Origin: Micromonospora lupini
GTDB taxonomy: Bacteria; Actinomycetota; Actinomycetes; Mycobacteriales; Micromonosporaceae
DNA length: 64,000 nucleotides
Direction of reading: 5' to 3'
NCBI RefSeq assembly: GCF_026342015.1
Contig: NZ_JAPENL010000002.1
Coordinates: forward strand, 67,001 to 131,000
Shown: positions 15,532 to 25,538 of the stretch, piece after piece
Numbering within the stretch: position 1 is the first letter of the stretch
How the letters are laid out: the number at the start of each line of letters is the position of its first letter
Translations under genes and position numbers: made by a program
Notes under the pieces: model-generated
The model's database searches: none
What the model was told of the DNA's origin: nothing
Seen by the model: only the letters and a program-made list of their open reading frames with translations

Positions 15532-16738
15532 CCTCGGCGCCCCGGCGGAGCGCACCCGCACCCGCGAGGCGCTCGTACCGGGGCCGCAGCCCGGCCCGGC
15601 CGACGGGCCCACGCCGCCCGAGTCCGCGGTGCTCGCCGCGCCGGCCGCTGTGGCGCACGCCTCCGACCGGGGTGCCCGGATCGTCGCCGTCGCCATCGCG
15701 CTGGCCTGGCATGTCGCGATCGGGCTGCCGGCGGTGCTGGCGGCTCGGACGCAGTTCGCCGCGCCGACTGTGGTGCTCGGCGGTTGGATCCTGGTCGCCG
15801 TGACGGGCGCGGTGGCCGGTGTTCGGCTGCTGCGGGGGTCGCCGCTGCCGCCCTGGCCGTTCGCCGGGTTGCTGCTGGTCGTCGACGCGGCCGTCTTCGC
15901 CGCGGTCGGCGAACGGCAACTGTTCGCCGCCGCGAACTGGGTGTGGGGCACGCTCGGCTGGTTCTTCGTGCTGGCGCTGTGGGGCCGGCGGGTGGGCGGC
16001 CTGGTCGCGCTGTTGACCACGCACGCGTTGATCGCGCTCGCCGCAGTCCTCGCGCACGGCCCCGGCGCGGCGGACCTGGCCCGCTACACGATGTACGTCT
16101 ACGGCACCTTCTCGCTGCCGGTGGCGGTCTTCGTCGGCAGCGCGGTGATCGTCGGCCTGGCTCGGGACCGGGCCGCCGCGGCTGCCGCCGTGCACACGCT
16201 CGCCGCCGAGCGGGCCGCCGCTGAGCGGGGCCGGCAGGAACGCCGTGACCGGCTCGCCCTGGTCGGCGCGGCGGCGGGCCGGGTGCTCGGCGAGCTGGCC
16301 GCCGGGGAGGTCGACCCGGACGACCCGGAGGCGCAGCGCCGCTGTGTGCTGGCCGCGGCCCGGCTGCGCCGCCTGATCGCCGAGTCCGACGACGTGCCCG
16401 ACCCGTTGTTGCACGAGCTGCGGGCCGCCGCCGACCTGGCCGAACGCAACGGGCTGCCGATCGACCTGATCGCCATCGGCAACCCACCGCCGCTGCCGGT
16501 GGAGATCCGCCGCCGGCTGGCCGACCCCCTCACCGGCCTGCTCGCCGACGCCCGGGGGTGGGCCCGCCTGACCGTCGTGTCCGGCCCCGGTGAGGTGGTG
16601 GTCAGTCTGGTCACCCCCGACCGGGAGGGGCCGGACGCGACAGGTCCCCCGCCCGGGGAGCACGAGGACGGGCCGGTGCAGCACCTCTACGAGCGGGACG
16701 GGGACATCAGATGGGCGCAGACCCGGTGGTTGGGGTGA
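15521..16738 (+). CDS. Membrane protein with degenerate kinase-like C-terminus
   Basis: 405 residues from GTG 15521, inside the end of the kinase gene. Several membrane segments (about 65-215) are followed by a cytoplasmic half laid out like a histidine kinase (RRDRLALVGAAAGRVLGELAAG, RLRRLIAESDDVPDPLLHELRAAADLAERNGLPIDL). The His of the dimerisation helix, the N-box and the G-boxes are all absent. It may form a heterodimer with or tune the upstream kinase. Tightly overlapped on both sides (11 and 28 bases), so the three genes are one translational unit. Confidence 0.8.
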   Translation: MSADLGAPAERTRTREALVPGPQPGPADGPTPPESAVLAAPAAVAHASDRGARIVAVAIALAWHVAIGLPAVLAARTQFAAPTVVLGGWILVAVTGAVAGVRLLRGSPLPPWPFAGLLLVVDAAVFAAVGERQLFAAANWVWGTLGWFFVLALWGRRVGGLVALLTTHALIALAAVLAHGPGAADLARYTMYVYGTFSLPVAVFVGSAVIVGLARDRAAAAAAVHTLAAERAAAERGRQERRDRLALVGAAAGRVLGELAAGEVDPDDPEAQRRCVLAAARLRRLIAESDDVPDPLLHELRAAADLAERNGLPIDLIAIGNPPPLPVEIRRRLADPLTGLLADARGWARLTVVSGPGEVVVSLVTPDREGPDATGPPPGEHEDGPVQHLYERDGDIRWAQTRWLG

Positions 16739-17424
16739 CGGGTGACCGGCTGGTCGGGGTGGCGATCGTCGACGACCACCCGGTGGTCGTCGAGGGGGTG
16801 CGCGCCTGGCTGGCCAGCGAGCCGCGACTGACAGTGCTGGCCACCGGCGACGACCCGGACGAGGTGTTGCGGGCGGCCCCGGACGCCGACGTCGTGCTGC
16901 TCGACCTGCGGCTGCACGGCCGGATGGCGCTGGACAAGCTGGCCGAGCTGAGTGCCACCGGGCGGCGGGTGGTGGTCTACTCGGAGCACACCGACCCGGA
17001 GACGATGCTCGCCGCGCTGGACGCGGGGGCGGTGGCGTTCCTGGCCAAGCACGAGGGCCGGGAGCACTGCGTGGCGACCGTGTTGGCCGCGGCGAGCGAC
17101 CGCCCGTACGTGCCGCCGGCGCTGGCCGGCGCGATGGTCGGCGATCCGAGGCCGGACCGGCCGATGCTGTCCGACAAGGAGCGTGAGGCGCTGCTGCTCT
17201 GGTTCCAGTCGATGTCCAAGGCGTCGGTGGCCCGCCGCATGCAGATCAGTGAGCACACGGTGAAGCAGTATGTGGACCGTGCGCGGATCAAGTACACCCG
17301 GGCGGGGCGGCCGGCAGCCACAAAGGCGGCGCTGCTCGCCCGTGCGATCGAGGACGGGCTCGTCCGCCCGGAGGAGATCGGCATCTACCGGTCACAGGCG
17401 ACGCACGACCGGCCGACCCCCTAA
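16711..17424 (+). CDS. LuxR-family response regulator
   Basis: 237 residues. The receiver domain has the acidic pair DD (21-22), phospho-acceptor Asp65 in VVLLDLRL, and the conserved Lys of LAKHEG near 113. The C-terminal helix-turn-helix (LSDKEREALLLWFQSMSKASVARRMQISEHTVKQYVDRARIKY) is of the GerE/LuxR class, with an unusual WFQSMSKASVARR in place of the common G-x-S-N-KEIA. It should activate or repress transcription when phosphorylated by the upstream kinase. It overlaps the preceding gene by 28 bases. Targets unknown. Confidence 0.93.
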   Translation: MGADPVVGVTGDRLVGVAIVDDHPVVVEGVRAWLASEPRLTVLATGDDPDEVLRAAPDADVVLLDLRLHGRMALDKLAELSATGRRVVVYSEHTDPETMLAALDAGAVAFLAKHEGREHCVATVLAAASDRPYVPPALAGAMVGDPRPDRPMLSDKEREALLLWFQSMSKASVARRMQISEHTVKQYVDRARIKYTRAGRPAATKAALLARAIEDGLVRPEEIGIYRSQATHDRPTP

Positions 17425-17495
17425 CGGGCGTCATGACAGTGGCCGGCGGATCGGCGAGGCTCAACCCACAGCCAGCTGACCGGGAGGTCGTGACG

Positions 17496-18209
17496 ATGCA
17501 CGGCGACGCGTCCCCCTTCTTCATCGGCCCACACCGGTTCGACGCGCCGGACGACGACGTGGGCCCGACCCTCGACCGGCGTTACGACATGCGCCCGCTC
17601 CCCGGCGAGAAGGTGCTCGGCAGGCACCGCTTGCTCGTCGCGGGCTACCTGCTCGGGCCGACCGAGACACGACGCGGTTGGCAGCTCCCCGGGCCGGTCT
17701 CGGTGACCGTCACCGACCAGCGGATCTGCTGGGTGGGCACCGGCTCGCAGCTGTCCCTGGTCGCCGACGACACCTCCCGGGCACGGCTCGCGGGGCGGCT
17801 GACCGGTCTGATGACCGGTCAGATCCGCTGGCAGTGGCCGTCCCGGCTGGAGCTGCCCCGCACCGATCCGGCACAACTGATGATCGTCTGCGACGCGTTG
17901 CGCACCATCCAGCAGCCGGCGCTGGCCCTCGGCGGGTCACCGGGTGAGGTGATCGCGCTGGCCCGGCAGGTGCGCCGGGCGGTGGCCATGTTCCGGCTCA
18001 CCCGCCCGCAACTCGTGGACCTCTCCGCCCAGGAGCGTGACGTTCTGCTGCTGCGGGCAGGCCCCGCGCTGCTGGCCGGGGAAACCCGGATCACCCTGCC
18101 CGGCTCGCTGCCTGTGGAGTTCCGCTCCCGGGACGACTACTACCGCTCGGGGCCGGAACCGACCTCCTGGGACGGCTTCGCCGGCGGGGCGGCATCCGGG
18201 CGTTGGTGA
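17496..18209 (+). CDS. Uncharacterised cytoplasmic protein
   Basis: 237 residues. ATG 17496 has GGGAGG eight bases upstream, better than the in-frame ATG at 17433. The protein has a beta-rich first half (LLVAGYLLGPTETRRGWQLPGPVSVTVTDQRICWVG, reminiscent of PH-like or bPH folds) and a helical second half with RQVRRAVAMFRL. I do not recognise a catalytic motif. There is no signal or membrane segment. It follows the two-component genes by 71 bases and may be part of the same transcript. Confidence 0.75.
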   Translation: MHGDASPFFIGPHRFDAPDDDVGPTLDRRYDMRPLPGEKVLGRHRLLVAGYLLGPTETRRGWQLPGPVSVTVTDQRICWVGTGSQLSLVADDTSRARLAGRLTGLMTGQIRWQWPSRLELPRTDPAQLMIVCDALRTIQQPALALGGSPGEVIALARQVRRAVAMFRLTRPQLVDLSAQERDVLLLRAGPALLAGETRITLPGSLPVEFRSRDDYYRSGPEPTSWDGFAGGAASGRW

Positions 18210-18217
18210 CGCGGAGC

Positions 18218-18251
18218 GACCCGGGCGTTGGTGAAGCCCAGCGCCCGGGTC
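18218..18251. terminator. Bidirectional terminator between convergent genes
   Basis: GACCCGGGCG (18218-18227) and CGCCCGGGTC (18242-18251) form a perfect 10-bp stem between the uncharacterised gene and the acyltransferase gene. Confidence 0.7.
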
Positions 18252-18258
18252 GTCGCCG

Positions 18259-19011
18259 TCAGAGGCTCGCGGTGCGTTCCTCCCCGGCGGCGTCCAGCGC
18301 GGCGGCCTCCTCCGGCGTCGGCGCGGTGCCACCGAGGTGCGCCGGGAGCCACCAGGTGTCCTCCGGGCCGGCCGGCGCGTCCGGGTAGTCGCGCTGGGCC
18401 CGCTCGACGAGCGCGCTCAACTGGGTGGTCAGCTCGGCCGCCAGCACGTTCGGGTCCGGGAAGTCCGCCGGCTGGATCGGCTCGCCGATCAGGATGGTGA
18501 TGGGTGTGTGCCGGCGGGTGAGGGTGCGCGGGCGGCCCTTCGTCCAGAGCCGCTGGGTGCCCCACAGCGCGACCGGCAGCACCGGCACCTTCGCCGAACG
18601 GGCCATCCGGACCGTGCCGCTCTTGAGCTCCTTCACGGTGAACGACCGGCTGATCGTTGCCTCGGGGAAGACACCGACGACCTCGCCCTGCTTGAGCGCG
18701 CCCACGGCGGCGCGGAACGAGGCAGCGCCTGCCTGCCGGTCCACCGGAATGTGCCGCATGCCGCGCATCAGCGGGCCGGAGATCTTGTGCGTGAAGACCG
18801 AATCCTTCGCCATGAACCGCACCAGCCGGCCCGACGCGTTCGCCCCCAGACCGGCGAAGATGAAGTCGAGGTAGCTGACGTGGTTGCTGGCCAGCACCGC
18901 CCCGCCCGTGCGGGGTACGTGGTGGGCGCCCTCGATGGTGATCTTCAGGTCGAGGACCCGGAACAGCGTCTTGGCGGTGGCGATAACGGGCGGGTACACG
19001 AGCTCCGGCAT
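18259..19011 (-). CDS. 1-acyl-sn-glycerol-3-phosphate acyltransferase family
   Basis: 250 residues. PlsC motifs are in order: NHVSYLD with His44 and Asp49 (the H-x4-D catalytic pair), a GMRHIPVDR block near 84-92, and VFPEATIS at 114-121. The family adds an acyl chain to lysophosphatidate or related lipids at the membrane. A hydrophobic N-terminus may anchor it. The C-terminal 30 residues are acidic and Ala-rich. Paralogues are common in actinobacteria, so the exact acceptor is not certain. Confidence 0.9.
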   Translation of the reverse strand: MPELVYPPVIATAKTLFRVLDLKITIEGAHHVPRTGGAVLASNHVSYLDFIFAGLGANASGRLVRFMAKDSVFTHKISGPLMRGMRHIPVDRQAGAASFRAAVGALKQGEVVGVFPEATISRSFTVKELKSGTVRMARSAKVPVLPVALWGTQRLWTKGRPRTLTRRHTPITILIGEPIQPADFPDPNVLAAELTTQLSALVERAQRDYPDAPAGPEDTWWLPAHLGGTAPTPEEAAALDAAGEERTASL

Positions 19012-19115
19012 CCGCAGAATCTACCCTGCCGGGCTGGGGATCGGCTGGGTGGCGACCCGGCGGCCATCCGGCGGCGACGCGTGTGGCGCGCCGCCGCCGG
19101 TACGCCGGACGTGGC

Positions 19116-21176
19116 TCAGTCGGCGAGGCTGTGCAGATCGAGCCGGCCCCGGGCGAAGGCGTCCACCCGCCCCCAGCGACCCGGGATGTCGAGCACCTCG
19201 ATCCGGCCCATTCCGACCGGCAACCGCGGTTCGACCGCGAGATGGCCGTCGTGCGGTTCGAGGCCGAGCATGGTGCGCAGCAACAGCAGCGGCGTACCTG
19301 TCGACCACGCCTGCGGGCTGCACGCCGTCGGATACTCCACCGGGAACTTCGTCAGCTCCCGCGGATAGCCGCCGAACGCCTCCGGCAGCCGCCCGTCGAA
19401 GTAGGTGGCCGCGTCCAGGATGCCGTTGGCGATGGTGGCGGCCTCCTCGGCGAAGCCGTACCGGCGCAGGCCCCAGGCGATGAAGGAGTTGTCGAACGGC
19501 CAGATCGTGCCGTTGTGGTAGCCGATCGGGTTGTACCGCGTCTCCCCCTCGGCGAGGGTCCGCACCCCCCAGCCGGAGAAGAGCCGCGACCCCACCAGGT
19601 GCTGTGCGACCTGCTCCGCGCGCTCGGGGAGGACGATCCCGCTCCACAGCAGGTGGCCGATGTTGGAGCTGAGGACGTCGCACTGGCGACCGTCCGGATC
19701 CAGGGCCAGCGCGTAGTACCCGCCGTCGGCCACCCACCAGTCGCGGTTGAACCGCTCCTTCAGCTCCGCCGCCTCCCGCTCCAACTGGTCGGCGAACTCC
19801 GGGTCACCCCAGAACTCGCGGGCCATCCGCGCCGCGCGGACCTTCGCGTCGTACGCGTACCCCTGCACCTCGCAGGTCGCCCGCGGAAAGGGCGGAAGGG
19901 TGCCGTCGGAGTAGGAGATCGAGTCCCAGGAGTCCTTCCAACACTGGTTCTCCAGGCCGGTCTCGGTGTTGCGCCGCTCGTACCAGATGTAGCCGTTGCC
20001 GACCAGGTCGGCATAGCTGTCGATCCACCTCAGCGCGGCCCGGGACTCCTGTTCCAACTCCTTGACCAGCGCCACGTCCCCGGTCCACCGCTCGTACTCG
20101 TCGAGCAGCACGACGAACAGCGGGGTGGCGTCCACCGACCCGTAGTACGGCGAGTGCGGTTGCTCCTCGAAGGCGGCGGTCTCGCCGTAGCGCATCTCGT
20201 GCAGGATCCGCCCCGGATCCTCGTCCCGGAAGTCGTCGAACCGACTGCCCTGCAGCGACGCCAGGATGCGCAGTGTCGTCTTCGACAGCTGCGGTGTGAA
20301 CGGCAGCGTCTGCAGGCAGGTCAGGATGCTGTCCCGGCCGAACATGGTCATGAACCAGGGCAGACCGGCGGCGGGCAGGGTCGCGCCACCGAGCGAGAGC
20401 GGCGAGAAGCGCAGCGCCGCCAGGTCGATCAGGCTGCGCCGGTACGTGCTTGCCACCCGACCGTGCTCGCTGTTGACCTTGGGAGCGTCCGCGATCCACT
20501 TCTCCAGATCATGTTGCAGGGCGAGCCGCTCGCCGCCGTGCATCCGCAACCCCATCCGCAGGTCCCGGTCACCGGGCCCGACCGCGCGCGTCTGCACGTC
20601 GATCGTCGCCTCCCACTGCTGGTTCGGCTCCAGGCGAACCGTGTACGCGAACCCGCGGCTGTCGTACCGGGCCGACACCGACGAGGAAATGATCGTCTCG
20701 CGGCGGAAGTTGCCCCGGCGGTAGCCCAGGCGCAGCTTGTCGGCCTCGACCTCGGTGTAGATCTCGCCCTTCTTGTTCAGAATCTCGTCCTTGACCTGGA
20801 ACAGGTCCGCGAAGTCGGACGCCGCGTCCATCCGTACTTCGAGGTCGACAGCCTTCTCGTCGTGGTTGAGGATGGTGAGCTGCTCCCGGAAGCTGCCACC
20901 TACCGCCCGCTCCCGGATGATCGACAACTTCGCGTCCACGTAGTGCGTGGCCATGCCCGGCACGAGGAAGAACCTGGACTCGAAGTACTGCAGGTCGTCG
21001 TACGAGAGCGAGTTGAGGCGTTCACCGTTGACGCTCAGCACCCAGGTGGACAGGAAACGGGTGTCGATGGAGAAGAGCCCGGTCGGCTCGCTCGGCGTCG
21101 CCTCGATGTCACCGGTGTCCTCGCAGACGACGAATGTGTTGCCGTCCAGGATCCGGATCGTGTTGCTCTGGCCCAT
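19116..21176 (-). CDS. Amylo-alpha-1,6-glucosidase / glycogen-debranching family
   Basis: 686 residues. The N-terminal beta-sandwich domain (NTFVVCEDTGDI, GLFSIDTRFLSTW, about 12-45) is the GDE_N domain; the C-terminal (alpha/alpha)6 domain has FMTMFGRDSILT, WKDSWDS, and NGTIWPFDNSFIAWGL. The family hydrolyses alpha-1,6 links or related alpha-glucosides. The start overlaps the stop of the SCP2-like gene upstream by one base (TGATG at 21174-21178), so the two are co-translated. No signal peptide is present, so it acts in the cytoplasm. Confidence 0.92.
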   Translation of the reverse strand: MGQSNTIRILDGNTFVVCEDTGDIEATPSEPTGLFSIDTRFLSTWVLSVNGERLNSLSYDDLQYFESRFFLVPGMATHYVDAKLSIIRERAVGGSFREQLTILNHDEKAVDLEVRMDAASDFADLFQVKDEILNKKGEIYTEVEADKLRLGYRRGNFRRETIISSSVSARYDSRGFAYTVRLEPNQQWEATIDVQTRAVGPGDRDLRMGLRMHGGERLALQHDLEKWIADAPKVNSEHGRVASTYRRSLIDLAALRFSPLSLGGATLPAAGLPWFMTMFGRDSILTCLQTLPFTPQLSKTTLRILASLQGSRFDDFRDEDPGRILHEMRYGETAAFEEQPHSPYYGSVDATPLFVVLLDEYERWTGDVALVKELEQESRAALRWIDSYADLVGNGYIWYERRNTETGLENQCWKDSWDSISYSDGTLPPFPRATCEVQGYAYDAKVRAARMAREFWGDPEFADQLEREAAELKERFNRDWWVADGGYYALALDPDGRQCDVLSSNIGHLLWSGIVLPERAEQVAQHLVGSRLFSGWGVRTLAEGETRYNPIGYHNGTIWPFDNSFIAWGLRRYGFAEEAATIANGILDAATYFDGRLPEAFGGYPRELTKFPVEYPTACSPQAWSTGTPLLLLRTMLGLEPHDGHLAVEPRLPVGMGRIEVLDIPGRWGRVDAFARGRLDLHSLAD

Positions 21177-21547
21177 CAGTGCACCTCCCCCGCGAAGCGG
21201 CGACGCGGCCCGACGGCATCGGGCGACCCGGGGAAGATCCGCTCCACCTGCACCACCAGCCGGGCGTCGCCAGTCACCGTCATGTCCCCGCGCAACAGGG
21301 CCGCCAGGCCGTGCTCATGGCCGCTGGCGATGTCGTCGAACAGCATCGGGCTGGCGCCGATCACCGTGTCGGCCTCCCGATCCTCCTGGGTCACGTTGAG
21401 TCGCCCGTGGTCGATCGCCACCAGCCAGTGTCGGGTCTGCGCACCCTCGTGCAGGTCGAACCGCACGGTCCCGGAGGTCTTCGCCAACAGGGGCTCGTAC
21501 CCCCGCCGGTCCAGGTCCTCAAAGAACCTCGTGGTCGCGTCCACCAT
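21176..21547 (-). CDS. SCP2-like sterol/lipid-binding-fold protein
   Basis: 123 residues from ATG 21547, preceded by GGGAGGAGTG. The fold is recognised by SGTVRFDLHEGAQTRHWLVAIDHGRLNVTQ, then TVIGASPMLFDDIASGHEHGLAALLRGDMTVTGD and a last helix, the SCP2 pattern of a hydrophobic pocket. Family members bind lipids or serve as substrate-binding add-ons. Coupled by one-base overlap to the debranching-type gene, so it may assist that enzyme; this link is inference. Confidence 0.8.
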   Translation of the reverse strand: MVDATTRFFEDLDRRGYEPLLAKTSGTVRFDLHEGAQTRHWLVAIDHGRLNVTQEDREADTVIGASPMLFDDIASGHEHGLAALLRGDMTVTGDARLVVQVERIFPGSPDAVGPRRRFAGEVH

Positions 21548-21691
21548 CGGGTCACTCCTCCCAGTTGGCCGGGCCCGGGATCCCACCCGGCGCGCTCGCC
21601 TCGCGCGCACTGCCGGCGTTGCACGTCCGAGCACGGGTCCCCGCCCACCCACACGGTCAACCTCGCCCAATTCGGGTGACCCCCACCCGCT

Positions 21692-21756
21692 TCGGTGATC
21701 AAGAGCTTCGCGTCACGACACGCCGGTCGTGGTAACGCAAAGCTCTTGATCACCGA
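21692..21756. repeat. REP-like long palindrome, copy 1
   Basis: TCGGTGATCAAGAGCTTCGC on the left pairs with GCAAAGCTCTTGATCACCGA on the right, about 24 paired bases with a short loop. It lies 67 bases beyond the CBS gene stop and upstream of the SCP2-like gene. The same arm sequence recurs at 25443-25506. Confidence 0.85.
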
Positions 21757-21822
21757 GCTGGGTGGCGACGGCACCGCGCCGGCCCTCCCCGGGGGGAGGG
21801 CCGGCGCGTCCGCGGCGGACGA

Positions 21823-22239
21823 TCAGTTGTTCGGGTCGTCGGCGCTGATGTCGGCCAGCACCGACTGCGGTTCGCGCTCGACCGCGAGGTCGCCCATCGA
21901 GACCAGCCCGACCAGGCGCCCGTCGTCGATCACGGGCAGTCGGCGTACGGCGTACGTGCGCATCAGGTCCGCGGCGGACACCGCGTCGTCGTACTGGCTC
22001 ACGGTGATCACATCGCGGCTGGTTATCTCGTTCAACCGGGTCGAGCCCGGGTCCATGTTCTCCGCGACACCACGGACCGTGATGTCCCGGTCCGTGACGA
22101 TACCGACGACACTGTCGCCATCGGTCACCACCACGTCGCCGATCGCGCTGTCGCGCATCTCCTGCGCGGCGGCGATAAGCGTGTCGTTGCCGTCCATCGT
22201 CACCAACCGGGTCGTCATGAACTCTCCGACCGTTGTCAT
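21823..22239 (-). CDS. Two-CBS-domain protein
   Basis: 138 residues, almost entirely a Bateman module: CBS1 (about 7-60, VVTDGDSVVGIVTDRDI) and CBS2 (about 72-125, RRLPVIDDGRLVGLVSMGDLAV). Such modules bind adenosine nucleotides and sense energy status; stand-alone forms are often stress or hypoxia proteins in actinobacteria. ATG 22239 follows GAGGGGAGCACC. Transcribed with or just after the TMEM175-type channel gene, 92 bases apart, and a channel-sensor link is possible but unproven. Confidence 0.92.
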   Translation of the reverse strand: MTTVGEFMTTRLVTMDGNDTLIAAAQEMRDSAIGDVVVTDGDSVVGIVTDRDITVRGVAENMDPGSTRLNEITSRDVITVSQYDDAVSAADLMRTYAVRRLPVIDDGRLVGLVSMGDLAVEREPQSVLADISADDPNN

Positions 22240-22331
22240 GGTGCTCCCCTCTCGGTGTCGGCACGGCCCGTCTACCCGCCGCCGGGGAGGGGGTAACGCC
22301 GACGGCCGGGCCGCTGTCCGGGGCGAGTCGA

Positions 22332-23030
22332 CTATCCGCGTGGGCGGCGCAGGTGGCGCAGTTCGTAGAGGCCACTGCTGGTCAGGCTGTAGAAGACCGG
22401 CAGGACCAGGAAGATCGTCAGCGCGAACAGCGGGTCCGTCACGAATCCGATGAGAACCGCCAGCGCGTACCCCACGATCCCGACCGCGGCCCGCCTCCGT
22501 TCCGCGGGGAAGAACCCCCGCGACACCGCCGGGTCGACCAGGTCGTGCCGGTGGGTCAGATAGTGGTACAAGACCAACCAACTCGTCGAGAGCAGCATGC
22601 CGACCAGACCGTAGACGGCGACGCCTGTGCGCTCGTTCGCCAGGTCGCTCTCCCGCACGGCCTGCGAGACGAGCGAGGTCGCGAACGGCAGCAGCGCCGT
22701 CGTGAACAGCACCCCGAGGTTGCACCACTGCAGACCCTTCCCGCTGCCCACCACCCGGTGGAAAGCAGCCCGGTGGTTCAGCCAGGTGATTGCCACGAGC
22801 AGGTACGACGTCACGTAGGCCAGGTAGGCCGGCCACTGCTCGACGAGCGCGTGCAGCAGCTGGCCCCGGGCGACCCGGGGCGGCTGGAGGTCGAGCACCA
22901 GGAGCGTGATGATGATGGCGAAGACCCCGTCGCTGAACGCCAGCAGGCGGGACGTCTCCGACCGCAGCGCCGGGCCGCCGGTGCCGTCGCGAATCCGCCT
23001 GGCGTCGTCGTTGCCCTGATCGGCGCTCAT
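22332..23030 (-). CDS. TMEM175-type (DUF1211) membrane channel
   Basis: 232 residues, about six membrane segments. The first carries the family signature R-x-LAFSDGVFAIIITLLVLDL (about 27-47), the filter helix of prokaryotic TMEM175 potassium channels. ATG 23030 precedes MSADQGNDD; RBS GGAGGGGG. The protein should conduct K+ as a tetramer; selectivity cannot be read from sequence. Confidence 0.88.
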   Translation of the reverse strand: MSADQGNDDARRIRDGTGGPALRSETSRLLAFSDGVFAIIITLLVLDLQPPRVARGQLLHALVEQWPAYLAYVTSYLLVAITWLNHRAAFHRVVGSGKGLQWCNLGVLFTTALLPFATSLVSQAVRESDLANERTGVAVYGLVGMLLSTSWLVLYHYLTHRHDLVDPAVSRGFFPAERRRAAVGIVGYALAVLIGFVTDPLFALTIFLVLPVFYSLTSSGLYELRHLRRPRG

Positions 23031-23161
23031 CCCACCCCCTCCCCCGAGGTGCCGCCCTCCCCGGCGCCCCGCCTCGGCTGCGCCGGGACGGCAGTCGCGT
23101 ATACCCGCCGATGCTCGGAGCACCCGCGACGGGGGGCGGCGGCACCACCTACCGTGAGTGG

Positions 23162-23743
23162 GTGCTGACGGGCGAACGGGAGCTGCGGGAGCTGGTCGCC
23201 GCCAACGCCTGGCTGACCCGGGCGCTGACCGTGGTCCGCGATTCGGGACTGCCGGACGCCTGGATCGGCGCGGGCGTCCTCCGCGACCTCGTCTGGGGCG
23301 AGCGGTACGGCGACGGGTTCGACCCGGCGACGGTCCGCGACGTGGACGTGGTCTTCTTCGACCCGACGAGGCTGTCCCGCGACGACGACCACCGGGCCAC
23401 CGCCCGACTCGCCGCAGCCTGGGCAGCGCCGCCGTGGGAGGCACGCAACCAGGCGGCGGTGCACACCTGGTACGCGTCGAAGTTCGGCGGCGACCCGATC
23501 CCCGCGTACCGCAGCGTCGTCGAGGCGGTGGCCACCTGGCCGGAGTACGCCACAGCCGTGGCCGTGCGGCTGCGCCCGACAGGTGGGCTGGAGGTCTGCG
23601 CCCCGTACGGCCTGGGTGATCTGCTGGGCGGGGTGTGGCGGCACAACCCGGCCCGGGTGGACGTCACGCTGTCCCGGCAGCGACTGGCTCGCCACCGGCC
23701 CGCGCACCGCTGGCCCGGCGTGACCGTGGTCGAACCACGCTGA
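23162..23743 (+). CDS. Nucleotidyltransferase family protein
   Basis: About 193 residues from GTG 23162 (ATG 23111 is in frame but adds a low-complexity stretch). Matches the NTP_transf_6-like family: DAWIGAGVLRDLVWGERYG, VRDVDVVFFDPTRLS with the metal-binding Asp-x-Asp, then WEARNQAAVHTWYASKFG and YPTAVAVRL-type (here YATAVAVRLRP) and APYGLGDLLGGVWRHNP. The family is annotated as nucleotidyltransferase; its substrate is unknown. Convergent with the F420 gene, six bases apart. Confidence 0.85.
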   Translation: MLTGERELRELVAANAWLTRALTVVRDSGLPDAWIGAGVLRDLVWGERYGDGFDPATVRDVDVVFFDPTRLSRDDDHRATARLAAAWAAPPWEARNQAAVHTWYASKFGGDPIPAYRSVVEAVATWPEYATAVAVRLRPTGGLEVCAPYGLGDLLGGVWRHNPARVDVTLSRQRLARHRPAHRWPGVTVVEPR

Positions 23744-23749
23744 CCCCGC

Positions 23750-24220
<471 letters not shown>

Positions 24221-24321
24221 TCAATCCAAACATGACAGACGTGTTCCCGCCCCCGATGCGCGGCCGCCACGCACTGCGGGCCCCCACCGAGACCGGCCGG
24301 GAGCCCGCAGGACCGCAGCGG

Positions 24322-25410
<1,089 letters not shown>

Positions 25411-25442
25411 TCACACCAGGCCCACCCACGTCCCCCGGAGGC

Positions 25443-25506
25443 GGTTGATCAAGAGATTTGCGTCAGAAATCATGCTCCGTTTGACGCAAACCTCTTGATC
25501 ACCGAG
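25443..25506. repeat. REP-like long palindrome, copy 2
   Basis: GGTTGATCAAGAGATTTGCG on the left pairs with CGCAAACCTCTTGATCACCG on the right, about 20 paired bases around a roughly 20-base loop. It lies 33 bases beyond the M16 gene stop and 95 bases upstream of asd. Shares its arm sequence with the element at 21692. Confidence 0.85.
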
Positions 25507-25538
25507 GTGAGGCGGGTGGGGGGTGGGGGGTGGGTGGG

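Noticed and set aside
12940..16020. 1026-codon minus-strand frame
   Set aside because: Covers the antisense of lipoprotein, VOC and kinase genes that carry family motifs; Arg/Gly/Pro-rich and low complexity.
19083..21698. 871-codon plus-strand frame
   Set aside because: Antisense to the debranching-type enzyme and SCP2-like gene, whose motifs are unambiguous.
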